From CAZNQW01 sp964575225 (GTDB lineage Bacteria > Chloroflexota > Anaerolineae > JAAYZQ01), in NCBI GenBank assembly GCA_964575225.1, contig CAZNQW010000037.1, positions 1 to 22,168 on the forward strand: a DNA stretch of 22,168 nucleotides. Reading direction: 5' to 3'. The notes under the pieces were generated by a model. It was given only the letters and a program-made list of their open reading frames with translations. It was not told where the DNA came from and searched no databases. The position numbers and the translations under genes are program-made. Shown one piece after another: positions 7,119 to 14,308 of the stretch; positions within the stretch are counted from its first letter, which is position 1, and the number at the start of each line of letters is the position of its first letter.

Positions 7119-7532
7119 CTAGTCGTCCTGCTCGTCATAGTCGCCATAGTCTTCATACTCGTCATGGTCTTCGTACTCGTCATCGTCATTCTCAAGGCCC
7201 TCCTCCAACAGCTCCTCGATAGCATCCTCGTCTACCGAACCGCCCACGCCCGCGATCACAGCCACGGCCCCCAGGATGACGATCAGCAGGGCCAGGATGC
7301 CCGCGCAACACACAGGCCCCTCAGCCAGGACCATATAAAGGGCCCGGCTTTCTTGAACGACCGTCAGGGTGCTGATCCAATCACCCCACAGCCACTGAGT
7401 AGCGACCTCCGTATCGGTCAAGCTGCTCACCAAGGCATAGATGCTGCTAATGAGATGAGGCAGGAGGCACACAGTCAGCGCAACTCCCAACAACGTAACA
7501 ATGCATCCTAGCCCACAGCCTCGTCTTTTCAT
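7119..7532 (-). CDS. Small two-pass membrane protein with highly acidic C-terminal tail
   Basis: This is a 137-residue protein that I do not recognise. The N terminus is basic and cysteine-containing (MKRRGCGLGC), followed by a hydrophobic segment at about residues 9-31. A loop containing two Trp residues follows, then a second hydrophobic segment at about 71-95. From residue ~98 the tail is almost entirely Asp/Glu with Tyr at regular places (DEY, EDH, DEY, EDY, GDY). The positive-inside rule would put both termini in the cytoplasm. AAGGAG lies 7 bases before the ATG at 7532, a strong ribosome site. The gene starts 27 bases after the acyltransferase stop, probably in the same transcript, and it ends beside element copy 1. 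Confidence 0.75.
   Translation of the reverse strand: MKRRGCGLGCIVTLLGVALTVCLLPHLISSIYALVSSLTDTEVATQWLWGDWISTLTVVQESRALYMVLAEGPVCCAGILALLIVILGAVAVIAGVGGSVDEDAIEELLEEGLENDDDEYEDHDEYEDYGDYDEQDD
7122..7190 (-). repeat. Degenerate 9-bp tandem repeat encoding the acidic tail
   Basis: On the plus strand the 3' end of the gene reads as successive 9-base units such as CGTCATAGT, CGCCATAGT, CTTCATACT, CGTCATGGT, CTTCGTACT and CGTCATCGT. Each unit encodes three residues, usually two acidic plus Tyr or His. This looks like expansion of a short repeat that has since drifted. Confidence 0.6.
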
Positions 7533-7559
7533 TCCATGACTCCTTGTTTGGGTGGGGTT

Positions 7560-8288
7560 TCAACGCCCTGCGGCATAGAAAGTCAGCAGGTCGGGTCGTT
7601 TGTCCGGCACGTCGCCGTACACCCCCCGATATTCGGACGGCAACATGGCCGCCAGGTGATACATGATCTCTTCGGCAAAGGCGTGCACCTCGCCAGGGCT
7701 GGCCTTGCCCTCCACAGTGGGTGGGGCAAAAGGCGGGCCATACATCACGTGGATGCGCGGCCGGCGCAGATGCTTCAGCGCGGTCGAGAACGTTTCCTGG
7801 CCACAAGACGCCACCGGCACGACGTCCACGCCGGTGCGCAGCGCCATGTAGGCGGCGCCGCTGCGGCCCCGCTGCATCGATCCCGTCTTGCTGCGGGTGC
7901 CTTCGGGCGCCAGGCCCAGGATCCCTCCGCCTCGCAGGACCCCCAGAGCCTTGCGCAGAGCCTGCCGATCGACCTCCCCCCGCTGCACGAAAATGGCGTC
8001 CAGCGAGCGAAAGAGGGGATTCAGAAACGGGTGATCCTGCCATTTTTCCGCCACAAAGACATGAGCACGATAGGGAAAGGTCGCCATGATCACCGGCGAA
8101 TCCAGCCAATGCAGGTGGTTGGTGACCAACAGGTACGGACCTTTGCGGGGGATGTTCTCCAGGCCTTCGACAGTGGTCCGCGTAAATAGTTTAATCAGCA
8201 GGCCGACAATGGCCCGCACAACCCGGTACCATCCCCCGATCTTGTTTTCATAGATTTTGGCTTCCTCTGACGTGTGCTCTGCAGTCAT
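7560..8288 (-). CDS. plsC: Lysophospholipid acyltransferase, PlsC (1-acyl-glycerol-3-phosphate acyltransferase) family
   Basis: This 242-residue enzyme probably transfers an acyl chain to the sn-2 position of lysophosphatidic acid during phospholipid synthesis at the inner membrane. The catalytic HX4D motif is NHLHWLD (H58, D63), and the glycerolphosphate-binding motif is EGTRS at 129-133. VEGLENIPRKGPYLLVTNH before the HX4D block is typical of the family. A hydrophobic stretch at about residues 22-35 could dip into the membrane. The open frame extends upstream to 8432, but that would overlap the LysM gene and adds unrelated sequence. The ATG at 8288 has GGAGGAAGGA 7 bases upstream and is chosen. 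Substrate within the broad PlsC superfamily is not certain. Confidence 0.92.
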   Translation of the reverse strand: MTAEHTSEEAKIYENKIGGWYRVVRAIVGLLIKLFTRTTVEGLENIPRKGPYLLVTNHLHWLDSPVIMATFPYRAHVFVAEKWQDHPFLNPLFRSLDAIFVQRGEVDRQALRKALGVLRGGGILGLAPEGTRSKTGSMQRGRSGAAYMALRTGVDVVPVASCGQETFSTALKHLRRPRIHVMYGPPFAPPTVEGKASPGEVHAFAEEIMYHLAAMLPSEYRGVYGDVPDKRPDLLTFYAAGR

Positions 8289-8368
8289 GTTAAAATCCTT
8301 CCTCCACAGGTTCTCTGTAAGCGAAAACACCATCCACCTGGGGAGGATACGCCGCGCCCAACCCGCGC

Positions 8369-9436
8369 CTATGGATTGGCGGTGGGTTCGGGTGTGCCGG
8401 TGGCCACGGGCGCCTGATAGCCGACCCACCACCCCTGGACCTGGATCGCATAGTGATCCACGGGCCCCATCGGCGTAATCGTCGTCTCAAAGGGCGCCGT
8501 AGCCCCACTGAGAAACAGATCGGCCTCAATGGCCATGGTCCTGGCCCCTACGACGTGCTCCTGTTCATCGTACAGGGTCACCACGACGGCCACCTTTTCG
8601 GCGTCGGCGTTACCGGTGTTCTGAACCTGGCCCTGCACCTGGTAGTTGTTCTCGTCCAGTCCTTGCCCCCAATCCTCAGAGATCGTCAGATCAGGGTAGC
8701 GCGGCCCCAGGTGGGTGCTCGGCACGCCGTTGAGCACGCGGGTCTGATACTGGGCAAAGCTGGAAGGCGCCGCGTCGAACAAAACCGCAAACGGCGCCCG
8801 CGCCCCCGCTGCCAGAATGTCGAGCTGGGTAAACGCCGAACCCATGGTCAGCAACTGGCCCTGATCGTCGTGAAGCGAGATCTGGACCTGGATCTCTTCG
8901 GCGGGATGGCCCGACAGGTTCACAACCTCACCCATGCACCACAGACTGTCGACGGGCGTGCGATGGAAGGCCAGTCCTTGGATTTGAAGGGCGACCGGGG
9001 TCGGCGTAGGCACCACCGTGGGCCGGTCATCGGCCTGGACCAAAGGGATGATGATCTCCTGGCCGATACTCAGGCGGCGCGGATCGCTGATGCCGTTTAC
9101 CTCCTGGATGGCTTCTACCGTTACCCCATACTGGCGTGCGATCACCAGCAGCGTGTCTCCCTTTTTGATGACATAGATGATCGGCGTCGGCGTGACGGTC
9201 GGCGTCGGCGTGTCGGAGGGTGTGGCCGGCACAGGGGTAAAGGTCGCGCGCCGGGTGGCCGTCGGGTGCGGCGTGTCGGTCTGCGTAACTGCCCTCAGGG
9301 CCATGGGTGTGGCAGTGGGGGGCTGCAAGATGCGGCCACAGCCAACCAACAGCAGGCTTGCCACCAGCCCCGAGATCACCAAAGGCCATGGGATGCTGGA
9401 TGCACACCTGCTGCCTCGAATCAACGAATGTCTCAA
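8369..9436 (-). CDS. LysM-domain lipoprotein with Thr/Pro-rich linkers and two FxLYD-like domains
   Basis: This is a predicted exported lipoprotein of about 355 residues. A hydrophobic signal segment ends in a lipobox, LLVGC (C33). A Thr/Pro-rich linker (about 38-86, with TPTPTVTPTP) leads to one LysM domain at about 87-131 (YVIKKGDTLLVIARQYGVTV through LSIGQEIIIP), which binds peptidoglycan-type glycans. A second Thr/Pro linker follows, then two beta-rich repeats that resemble FxLYD domains (GEVVNLSGHPAEEIQVQISL and GQVQNTGNADAEKVAVVVTL). The start is uncertain. The ATG at 9484 would overlap the predicted -10 box. TTG at 9436 lies downstream of the promoter with GGGGAG 5 bases before it, so it is preferred. 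Role: cell-envelope association. Confidence 0.82.
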   Translation of the reverse strand: MRHSLIRGSRCASSIPWPLVISGLVASLLLVGCGRILQPPTATPMALRAVTQTDTPHPTATRRATFTPVPATPSDTPTPTVTPTPIIYVIKKGDTLLVIARQYGVTVEAIQEVNGISDPRRLSIGQEIIIPLVQADDRPTVVPTPTPVALQIQGLAFHRTPVDSLWCMGEVVNLSGHPAEEIQVQISLHDDQGQLLTMGSAFTQLDILAAGARAPFAVLFDAAPSSFAQYQTRVLNGVPSTHLGPRYPDLTISEDWGQGLDENNYQVQGQVQNTGNADAEKVAVVVTLYDEQEHVVGARTMAIEADLFLSGATAPFETTITPMGPVDHYAIQVQGWWVGYQAPVATGTPEPTANP

Positions 9437-9452
9437 AGTCTCTCCCCTCGAT

Positions 9453-9470
9453 CTTCCGCTTGAGCGGAAG
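9453..9470. promoter_or_regulatory. Perfect palindrome over the predicted transcription start of the LysM gene
   Basis: CTTCCGCT (9453-9460) and AGCGGAAG (9463-9470) form perfect 8-bp arms separated by 2 bases. The position overlaps the expected +1 (about 9468) and leader of the LysM-lipoprotein transcript. It could be an operator for a dimeric regulator or a short leader hairpin. No U-tract follows on the minus strand. Confidence 0.5.
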
Positions 9471-9474
9471 CCCG

Positions 9475-9503
9475 ATTTTAGCAAAAGAGGGAGGGAAAGT
9501 CAA
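9475..9503 (-). promoter_or_regulatory. Predicted sigma70-type promoter of the LysM lipoprotein gene
   Basis: On the minus strand -35 TTGACT (9498-9503) and -10 TAAAAT (9475-9480) are separated by exactly 17 bases. Each hexamer matches the consensus at 5 of 6 positions. The promoter lies downstream of the meaB terminator-like hairpin, so the LysM-plsC-acidic-tail genes probably form their own unit. Confidence 0.7.
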
Positions 9504-9533
9504 ACATCGAGGCCGGGCCGCCCAAAACCAGAA

Positions 9534-9549
9534 AACGCCCACAGGCGTT
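9534..9549 (-). terminator. Hairpin terminator at the end of meaB
   Basis: Immediately at the meaB stop the minus strand reads AACGCC-TGTG-GGCGTT followed by TTCTGGTTTT. The 6-bp stem, 4-base loop and interrupted T-tract fit a modest intrinsic terminator. It would end the propionyl-CoA operon before the LysM promoter. Confidence 0.55.
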
Positions 9550-10592
9550 CAAGGCAAGCCCCGACCGACAGAGCCGAGCAACGCCTGCCCGGCGGTAAAG
9601 GCATCCTGTTCGCGGCAGGCGATCTGATCGATTATGTGGGCCAAGGTGGCTTTATCGGTGTGGGCCAGGACCCGGCGCAATGATTCCTGCTGGATGACGA
9701 TCTCGAGTTCGGCGGCTGCCCGCTCTCGCTCGCGCCAGACCAGTCCCCCCGATTGCTCCAGATACTCCCGGTGCGCCTCGATGGCCGTCGCAAGCTCGGC
9801 AATCCCTTTGCGCTGCGTGGCCACCGTTTTGTGGATGGGCGGGCGCCAAGGGAATCCGCCTGCCGATTCCTCAGGGGGCCGGACGGCCTGCAGGACATCC
9901 AGAAACCGGCCATGGTGCATGACGCTCTGGCCCTCGGCCCGGTTCAGATCCAACATCATCTGTAAGGCCATAACGGCCTGGTCGGCGCCATTCAGATCGG
10001 CCTTGTTGACGGCAAAGACGTCGGCAATCTCCAAAATACCGGCCTTGATGGCCTGGATATCGTCGCCCAGGCCCGGCACCTCGACCACGACGGTGGTGTG
10101 GGCCGTGCGGGCAATGTCCACTTCGGCCTGGCCAACGCCAACGGTCTCGATGATGATCAGCTCGAACCCGGCTGCATCCAGCACTTTGACGGCGTCGGCG
10201 GTGGCCCAGGCCAGGCCCCCCAGGTTCCCCCGGCTGGCCATGCTGCGGATGAAAACGCCCGGATCGCCAGCCAGATCCCGCATACGGATGCGATCGCCCA
10301 GGATAGCCCCTCCCGTGAAAGGGCTCGTAGGGTCCACAGCGATGATGCCCACGGTTTTAGGCGGTCGATCCCCAGCGCCTCGCCGGAGATGAAGGACCAG
10401 GGCGTTGACCAGGCTGCTCTTTCCACTGCCGGGCGGGCCGGTCACCCCCACAATGTGGGCGCGTCCGGTGCTGCGGTGGAGATCGGCCAGCAGCGTGCGG
10501 GCCTCGGCGTCGTTGCCCTCCACCAGGCTGATGGCCCGAGCAATGGCCCGACGCTGTCCGGCCAACACTTGATCGGCAAGACCATCGGTCAT
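9549..10592 (-). CDS. meaB: Methylmalonyl-CoA mutase-associated GTPase MeaB
   Basis: MeaB is a G3E-family GTPase that chaperones B12-dependent acyl-CoA mutases. It gates adenosylcobalamin loading from the adenosyltransferase and protects against inactivation. The protein is 347 residues. Visible motifs are the P-loop GVTGPPGSGKSSLV (49-62), the conserved RIRMRDLAGDPGVFIRSMAS block, IIIETVGVGQAEVDIA with the G3E Glu, and the NKAD guanine-specificity motif. The C-terminal helical arm, used for dimerisation, is present. Its ATG overlaps the stop of the B12-binding subunit gene as ATGA, so the two are translationally coupled. This fits direct action on the mutase encoded upstream. Confidence 0.96.
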   Translation of the reverse strand: MTDGLADQVLAGQRRAIARAISLVEGNDAEARTLLADLHRSTGRAHIVGVTGPPGSGKSSLVNALVLHLRRGAGDRPPKTVGIIAVDPTSPFTGGAILGDRIRMRDLAGDPGVFIRSMASRGNLGGLAWATADAVKVLDAAGFELIIIETVGVGQAEVDIARTAHTTVVVEVPGLGDDIQAIKAGILEIADVFAVNKADLNGADQAVMALQMMLDLNRAEGQSVMHHGRFLDVLQAVRPPEESAGGFPWRPPIHKTVATQRKGIAELATAIEAHREYLEQSGGLVWRERERAAAELEIVIQQESLRRVLAHTDKATLAHIIDQIACREQDAFTAGQALLGSVGRGLP

Positions 10593-10984
10593 GAAACGCG
10601 CTCGTGGATGAATCGAACGATGCTTTCAGTGGAGGTGCCGGGACCAAAGATGCCATGAATGCCCAGTTCGTTGAGGGCCGGGATGTCCTCATCAGGGATG
10701 ATGCCCCCGGCGACGATCAGCACGTCGTCTAGGCCCTGGGCGTGCAAGAGCTCCACGATTCGCGGAAAGAGCGCCGTATGGGCGCCCGACAGAATCGATA
10801 GGCCGATCACGTCTACATCCTCTTGGAGGGCGGCCTCGGCGATCATCTCGGGCGTCTGGCGAATGCCGGTATAGACGACTTCCATCCCGGCGTCGCGCAA
10901 AGCGCGGGCTACCACTTTGGCACCCCGGTCGTGACCGTCCAGGCCGGGTTTGGCAACGAGTACTCGGATTTTCTTGTCTGACAT
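10589..10984 (-). CDS. mcmA2: Cobalamin-binding small subunit of a split methylmalonyl-CoA mutase-type enzyme
   Basis: This 131-residue stand-alone B12-binding domain equals the C-terminal domain of single-chain methylmalonyl-CoA mutases. The base-off/His-on signature DGHDRG (D16-x-H18-x-x-G21) provides the histidine that ligates cobalt. The later SILSGAH and VAGGIIPDED segments match the Ser and GG positions that hold the nucleotide tail. The GTSTESIVRFIHERV end also fits the family. AGAGGT lies about 6 bases before the ATG. The gene sits 80 bases after a mutase large-subunit gene and overlaps meaB. It is the only B12-binding domain in the window, yet there are two large-subunit genes, so it may serve both. 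Confidence 0.95.
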   Translation of the reverse strand: MSDKKIRVLVAKPGLDGHDRGAKVVARALRDAGMEVVYTGIRQTPEMIAEAALQEDVDVIGLSILSGAHTALFPRIVELLHAQGLDDVLIVAGGIIPDEDIPALNELGIHGIFGPGTSTESIVRFIHERVS

Positions 10985-11064
10985 CGGTGACCTCTGTTTG
11001 TCGTTTTTTGTGTGTAGGTCGAGCCAGGGAAACGCGCGATGGCGCCCAGACTCGCCCGCTTCTA

Positions 11065-12744
11065 CTACATCAAGACCGGTTCCCGGTATTCGCCGAATAC
11101 CTGGCGGAACACGTTGGTGATCTCGCCCAGGGTGGCATAGGCCCGCACGCAGTCCAGAATGTAAGGCATGGTGTTGTCGCAGCCCTGGGCCGCCTGTCGC
11201 AACGCTTCGAGGGCCGCGCGGACCTGCTCGCCGTCGCGCTCGCGGCGCAGGCGCTCCAGCCGGGCTACCTGCCGTTCATAACCCTGGGGATCCATCGCCA
11301 GGAGCGGGATATGGAGCGGTGTATCCTCGACATACTTGTTGACGCCGACGACCACCCGCTGGTGGCGGTCGATCTCCATTTGGTAGCGATAGGCGGCCTG
11401 GGCGATCTCTCGCTGGAAAAAGCCTCGCTCCAGGGCAGGGATGACGCCGCCCAAGGCCTGGATCTGGGCGAAATACTCGTAGGCCTCCTGTTCCAAGCGG
11501 TTGGTCAGGGACTCGACCAGGTAGGAACCGGCCAAGGGATCGACCGAGTGGGTCACTCCACTCTCGTGGGCGATCAACTGCTGGGTCCGTAGGGCGACCT
11601 TGACGGCGTACTCGCTAGGCAGGGCCAGGGCTTCGTCCATGCTGTTGGTGTGGAGGGATTGGGTGCCACCCAACACCGCCGCCAGCGCCTGCCATGCCGT
11701 GCGCACGATATTGTTCTCCGGCTGCTGGGCCGTCAGGCTACAGCCTGCCGTTTGAGTGTGAAAGCGCAGAAGCCAACTGCGCGGATCTTGGGCGCCCATC
11801 GTCTCGCGCATCTCGCGCGCCCAGATGCGGCGGGCGGCCCGGAACTTGGCGATCTCTTCGAAAAAGTCATTGTGCGAGTTGAAAAAGAAGGACAGCCGGG
11901 GGGCAAACTCGTCGATATCCAGCCCGCGCTCCACCCCCCACCGCACATATTCCAGCCCATCGGCCAGGGTAAAGGCCATCTCCTGGGCCGCGGTGGCGCC
12001 CGCCTCGCGGATGTGGTAGCCGCTGATGCTGATGGTGTTCCAGCGAGGCAAGTGGCGGCTACCGAATTCAAAGGTGTCCACCACCAACCGCATGGAGGGC
12101 TCGGGCGGAAAGATGAACTCCTTCTGGGCGATATACTCTTTCAGGATGTCGTTCTGGATGGTGCCCCCCAGGGCAGCCATGGGGATGCCCCGCTTTTCGG
12201 CCATCACGATGTACATGGCCCAGATGATGGCCGCCGGGCTGTTGATGGTCATCGAGGTGGTGATCCGGTCGACGGGGATACCGTCAAAGAGCACTTCCAT
12301 GTCGGCCAGGCTGGAAACGGCGACCCCACACTTGCCAAACTCCCCCAGGGCCTGGGGGTCGTCGCTGTCGTAGCCATACAGAGTGGGCATATCGAAGGCG
12401 ACCGATAGGCCGGTCTCGCCCTGGTCCAGCAGGTACTTGTAGCGGGCGTTGGTCTCCTCGGCGGTGCCAAAGCCGGAAAACATGCGCATGGTCCACAGCC
12501 GTCCGCGGTGCATGGTCGCGTGGACGCCGCGGGTGTAGGGCATCTCCCCCGGAAACCCCAGGTCGCGCTCATACTCCAGGTCGGCCACATCGAGGGGCGT
12601 GTACAGCCTCTCGACCGGCTCGCTCGACGTCGTCGTGAACGTCTCTTTGCGCTCGGGGTGCTTGGTCAGGGTGGGATGAAGCGTTTCCTGCTCCCATTGG
12701 CGCTTGCGCGCCCGGAGCGCGGCGAGTTTGTCACGGTCAAACAT
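11065..12744 (-). CDS. Acyl-CoA mutase large subunit (methylmalonyl-CoA mutase family), Phe variant
   Basis: This is a 559-residue TIM-barrel subunit of the adenosylcobalamin-dependent acyl-CoA mutase family, without its own B12 domain. Family blocks include GLSVAFDMPTLYGYDSDDP, GTIQNDILKEYIAQ, FPPEPSMRL and the catalytic-His block SISGYHIREAG (H244), then HTQTAGCSLTAQQPENN and GGTQSLHTNSMDEAL. The substrate-site position that is Tyr89 in Propionibacterium methylmalonyl-CoA mutase is Phe89 here (TMRMFSGFGTAEETN). The Arg of PSMR, corresponding to Arg207, is kept (R219). Isobutyryl-CoA mutases are reported to carry Phe at the first site and Gln at the second, so this is an intermediate pattern. 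AAGGAGG lies 5 bases before the ATG. The substrate is unproven. Confidence 0.93.
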   Translation of the reverse strand: MFDRDKLAALRARKRQWEQETLHPTLTKHPERKETFTTTSSEPVERLYTPLDVADLEYERDLGFPGEMPYTRGVHATMHRGRLWTMRMFSGFGTAEETNARYKYLLDQGETGLSVAFDMPTLYGYDSDDPQALGEFGKCGVAVSSLADMEVLFDGIPVDRITTSMTINSPAAIIWAMYIVMAEKRGIPMAALGGTIQNDILKEYIAQKEFIFPPEPSMRLVVDTFEFGSRHLPRWNTISISGYHIREAGATAAQEMAFTLADGLEYVRWGVERGLDIDEFAPRLSFFFNSHNDFFEEIAKFRAARRIWAREMRETMGAQDPRSWLLRFHTQTAGCSLTAQQPENNIVRTAWQALAAVLGGTQSLHTNSMDEALALPSEYAVKVALRTQQLIAHESGVTHSVDPLAGSYLVESLTNRLEQEAYEYFAQIQALGGVIPALERGFFQREIAQAAYRYQMEIDRHQRVVVGVNKYVEDTPLHIPLLAMDPQGYERQVARLERLRRERDGEQVRAALEALRQAAQGCDNTMPYILDCVRAYATLGEITNVFRQVFGEYREPVLM

Positions 12745-12819
12745 GGTCGCCTCCTTGCCGCCACTGTCTTGACGTCGCCCAAAAGGAACGACGGGGCAGC
12801 CGTGCTTTGCGTTCCACGT

Positions 12820-13347
12820 TCAGAACTCGATCCCCTTCCTTGCCTGGATGCCCCGATCGTAGGGGTGTTTGATCTTGCACATCTCGGTCACCAGGTCGGC
12901 TCGCTCGAGAATATCGGGATGGGCGCCCCGGCCCGTCAGAATCAGCTCCACATCGTCCGGTCGGGCGTCGAGCAGGGCCAGGACCTCATCCAGCTCCAAC
13001 AGCCCATACGCCAGGGCGACGTTCACCTCATCCAGCACGACCAGATCGGCACCCTTTTCGGCCAACACCTGGCGGGCATAGGCCAGAGCCTGGGCCGCCC
13101 GCTGACAGTCCTCGGCCTCGGGGTGGTCAGGATGGACCCATCCGCTGCGGCCAAAAGGACGGATCGTCACGGTGGGCAAGTGGTCGATGCTCGTGAGTTC
13201 GCCGTAGCCAGGCCAGCCCTTCATAAACTGGATAATTTCCACCCGCAGGCCGTGACCGGCAGCCCTCAAGGCCAGGCCCAGGGCCGCCGTGGTCTTGCCC
13301 TTGCCCTCTCCGGTATAGACCTGGACCAACCCCCGTTCCAGGGTCAT
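12820..13347 (-). CDS. cobO: Corrinoid (cobalamin) adenosyltransferase, CobA/CobO/BtuR family
   Basis: This 175-residue enzyme adenosylates cob(I)alamin to adenosylcobalamin, the cofactor of the mutases encoded next to it. The N-terminal P-loop GEGKGKTTAALG (13-24) binds ATP in the atypical orientation of this family. GLRVEIIQFMKGW, VVLDEVNVALAYGLL and ELILTGRGAHPDILERADLV are family blocks. It is of the CobO/BtuR type rather than PduO or EutT. Its ATG overlaps the epimerase stop as ATGA, so it is translated with that gene. The second mutase gene follows after 75 bases. It probably supplies cofactor to the mutase-MeaB system rather than belonging to full cobalamin synthesis, since no other cob genes are seen. 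Confidence 0.95.
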   Translation of the reverse strand: MTLERGLVQVYTGEGKGKTTAALGLALRAAGHGLRVEIIQFMKGWPGYGELTSIDHLPTVTIRPFGRSGWVHPDHPEAEDCQRAAQALAYARQVLAEKGADLVVLDEVNVALAYGLLELDEVLALLDARPDDVELILTGRGAHPDILERADLVTEMCKIKHPYDRGIQARKGIEF

Positions 13348-13745
13348 TCCCGCTCGTGCTCGACCAGTTCGATGAGGACCCCGTAGGCGCCCTTGGGATG
13401 GATAAAGGCGACGCGTCCGTGGGCGCCGGGCCGCGGCACTTCGTCGATAAGGGGCGCGCCGTGGACCTTGAGCCGGGCCAGGGCCGTCTCGATGTCCTCT
13501 ACCTCGAGACAGATGTGATGGATTCCCTCGCCGCGCTTTTCCAGGAACTTGGCCGTTCCGGTGTCGTCGGTGAGGGGCTGCACCAACTCGATGTTGCTCT
13601 CGCCCACGGGTAGGAAGGCGACCTGTACTTTCTGGTCGGGCACCTCCACTACCTGACTGAGCGATAGGCCCAGAGCGCTCTCGTAGAACCCCAGCGCTTG
13701 TTGAATATCGCGTACGACAATGCCGATATGGTCGATCTTGGTCAT
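13344..13745 (-). CDS. mce: Methylmalonyl-CoA epimerase
   Basis: This 133-residue VOC-superfamily enzyme interconverts (S)- and (R)-methylmalonyl-CoA, linking the carboxyltransferase product to the mutase substrate. Metal ligands expected in the family can be seen: H6 in KIDHIGIVV, a Gln in IELVQP, H76/H77 in GEGIHHICLEV and E126 in GVLIELVEH. The open frame runs 60 residues further upstream without family similarity, so the ATG at 13745 (GAGGAG just upstream) is chosen. It overlaps cobO by four bases. It lies between the regulator and the adenosyltransferase genes in the mutase cluster, which supports the role. Confidence 0.95.
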   Translation of the reverse strand: MTKIDHIGIVVRDIQQALGFYESALGLSLSQVVEVPDQKVQVAFLPVGESNIELVQPLTDDTGTAKFLEKRGEGIHHICLEVEDIETALARLKVHGAPLIDEVPRPGAHGRVAFIHPKGAYGVLIELVEHERE

Positions 13746-13840
13746 GGTCTCCTCAGTGTATCGATCAGACGGGTGCAGAACGGGGAATCGACCGTCTGCC
13801 CTCGGTCTGGATTGGCTCGATGAATCATGAACTCTTATTA

Positions 13841-14272
13841 CTAATAGGACCGATCCCACTCGCTCTCGATCTGGCGTTTCCGCAGGGCGGATGGCAGCGG
13901 CGGGCCGGACCGGGGTTCCATCCAATCGAAATCCGGCTCGACGGCGGCGGCTTGCAGCGCCGCGGCCCTACCCGAACCTACCTGTCTGCGAACCTTTGCC
14001 GAGGCGCCCGGCCCCTGAAACAAAGCCTGGAGTTCGGCCAAAAGGGGAAAGGCCCGGTTGATGCCAAAAAGGACGCGGTTCCCCTCTGCGGCGCGCCTCA
14101 GCAGGCCGATGTCGACCAGGCGCTGCACTTCCCGTTGTACGGCGCGGATCGGTTGGCCGGTTTCGCGCTCGATCTCGCGTTGGTAAAACTGCTGTTCGGG
14201 ATGGAGCAGGAACAGGCGCAGGATTTCGACCCGCGCCGCCGAGGAAAACAGGGTTTCCAGTTCTCCAGACAT
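13841..14272 (-). CDS. Winged-helix transcriptional regulator (ArsR/MarR-like)
   Basis: This 143-residue protein has an N-terminal winged helix-turn-helix at about residues 8-72. ARVEILRLFLLHPEQQFYQREI is followed by a recognition-type helix (IRAVQREVQRLVDIGLL) and a wing (RRAAEGNRVLFGIN). No metal-binding or ligand-binding domain is apparent. The C-terminal ~60 residues are Arg/Ala/Pro-rich and probably disordered. GGGAGG precedes the ATG by 8 bases. The stop TAG is followed directly by two further in-frame TAA codons. It sits inside the mutase cluster, 36 bases after one mutase gene and 95 before the epimerase, so it may regulate the cluster, but the ligand and operator are unknown. Confidence 0.85.
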   Translation of the reverse strand: MSGELETLFSSAARVEILRLFLLHPEQQFYQREIERETGQPIRAVQREVQRLVDIGLLRRAAEGNRVLFGINRAFPLLAELQALFQGPGASAKVRRQVGSGRAAALQAAAVEPDFDWMEPRSGPPLPSALRKRQIESEWDRSY

Positions 14273-14308
14273 CGAACGACCCTCCCCTCCCGATAGTCCA
14301 CTCTCCGG

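Noticed and set aside
7529..7537. Two-codon ORF (ATGGAATGA) overlapping the start of the acidic-tail protein gene
   Set aside because: It could in theory be a minimal upstream ORF, but the ribosome site AAGGAG is only 2 bases from that ATG and 7 from the real start, so it is most likely chance.
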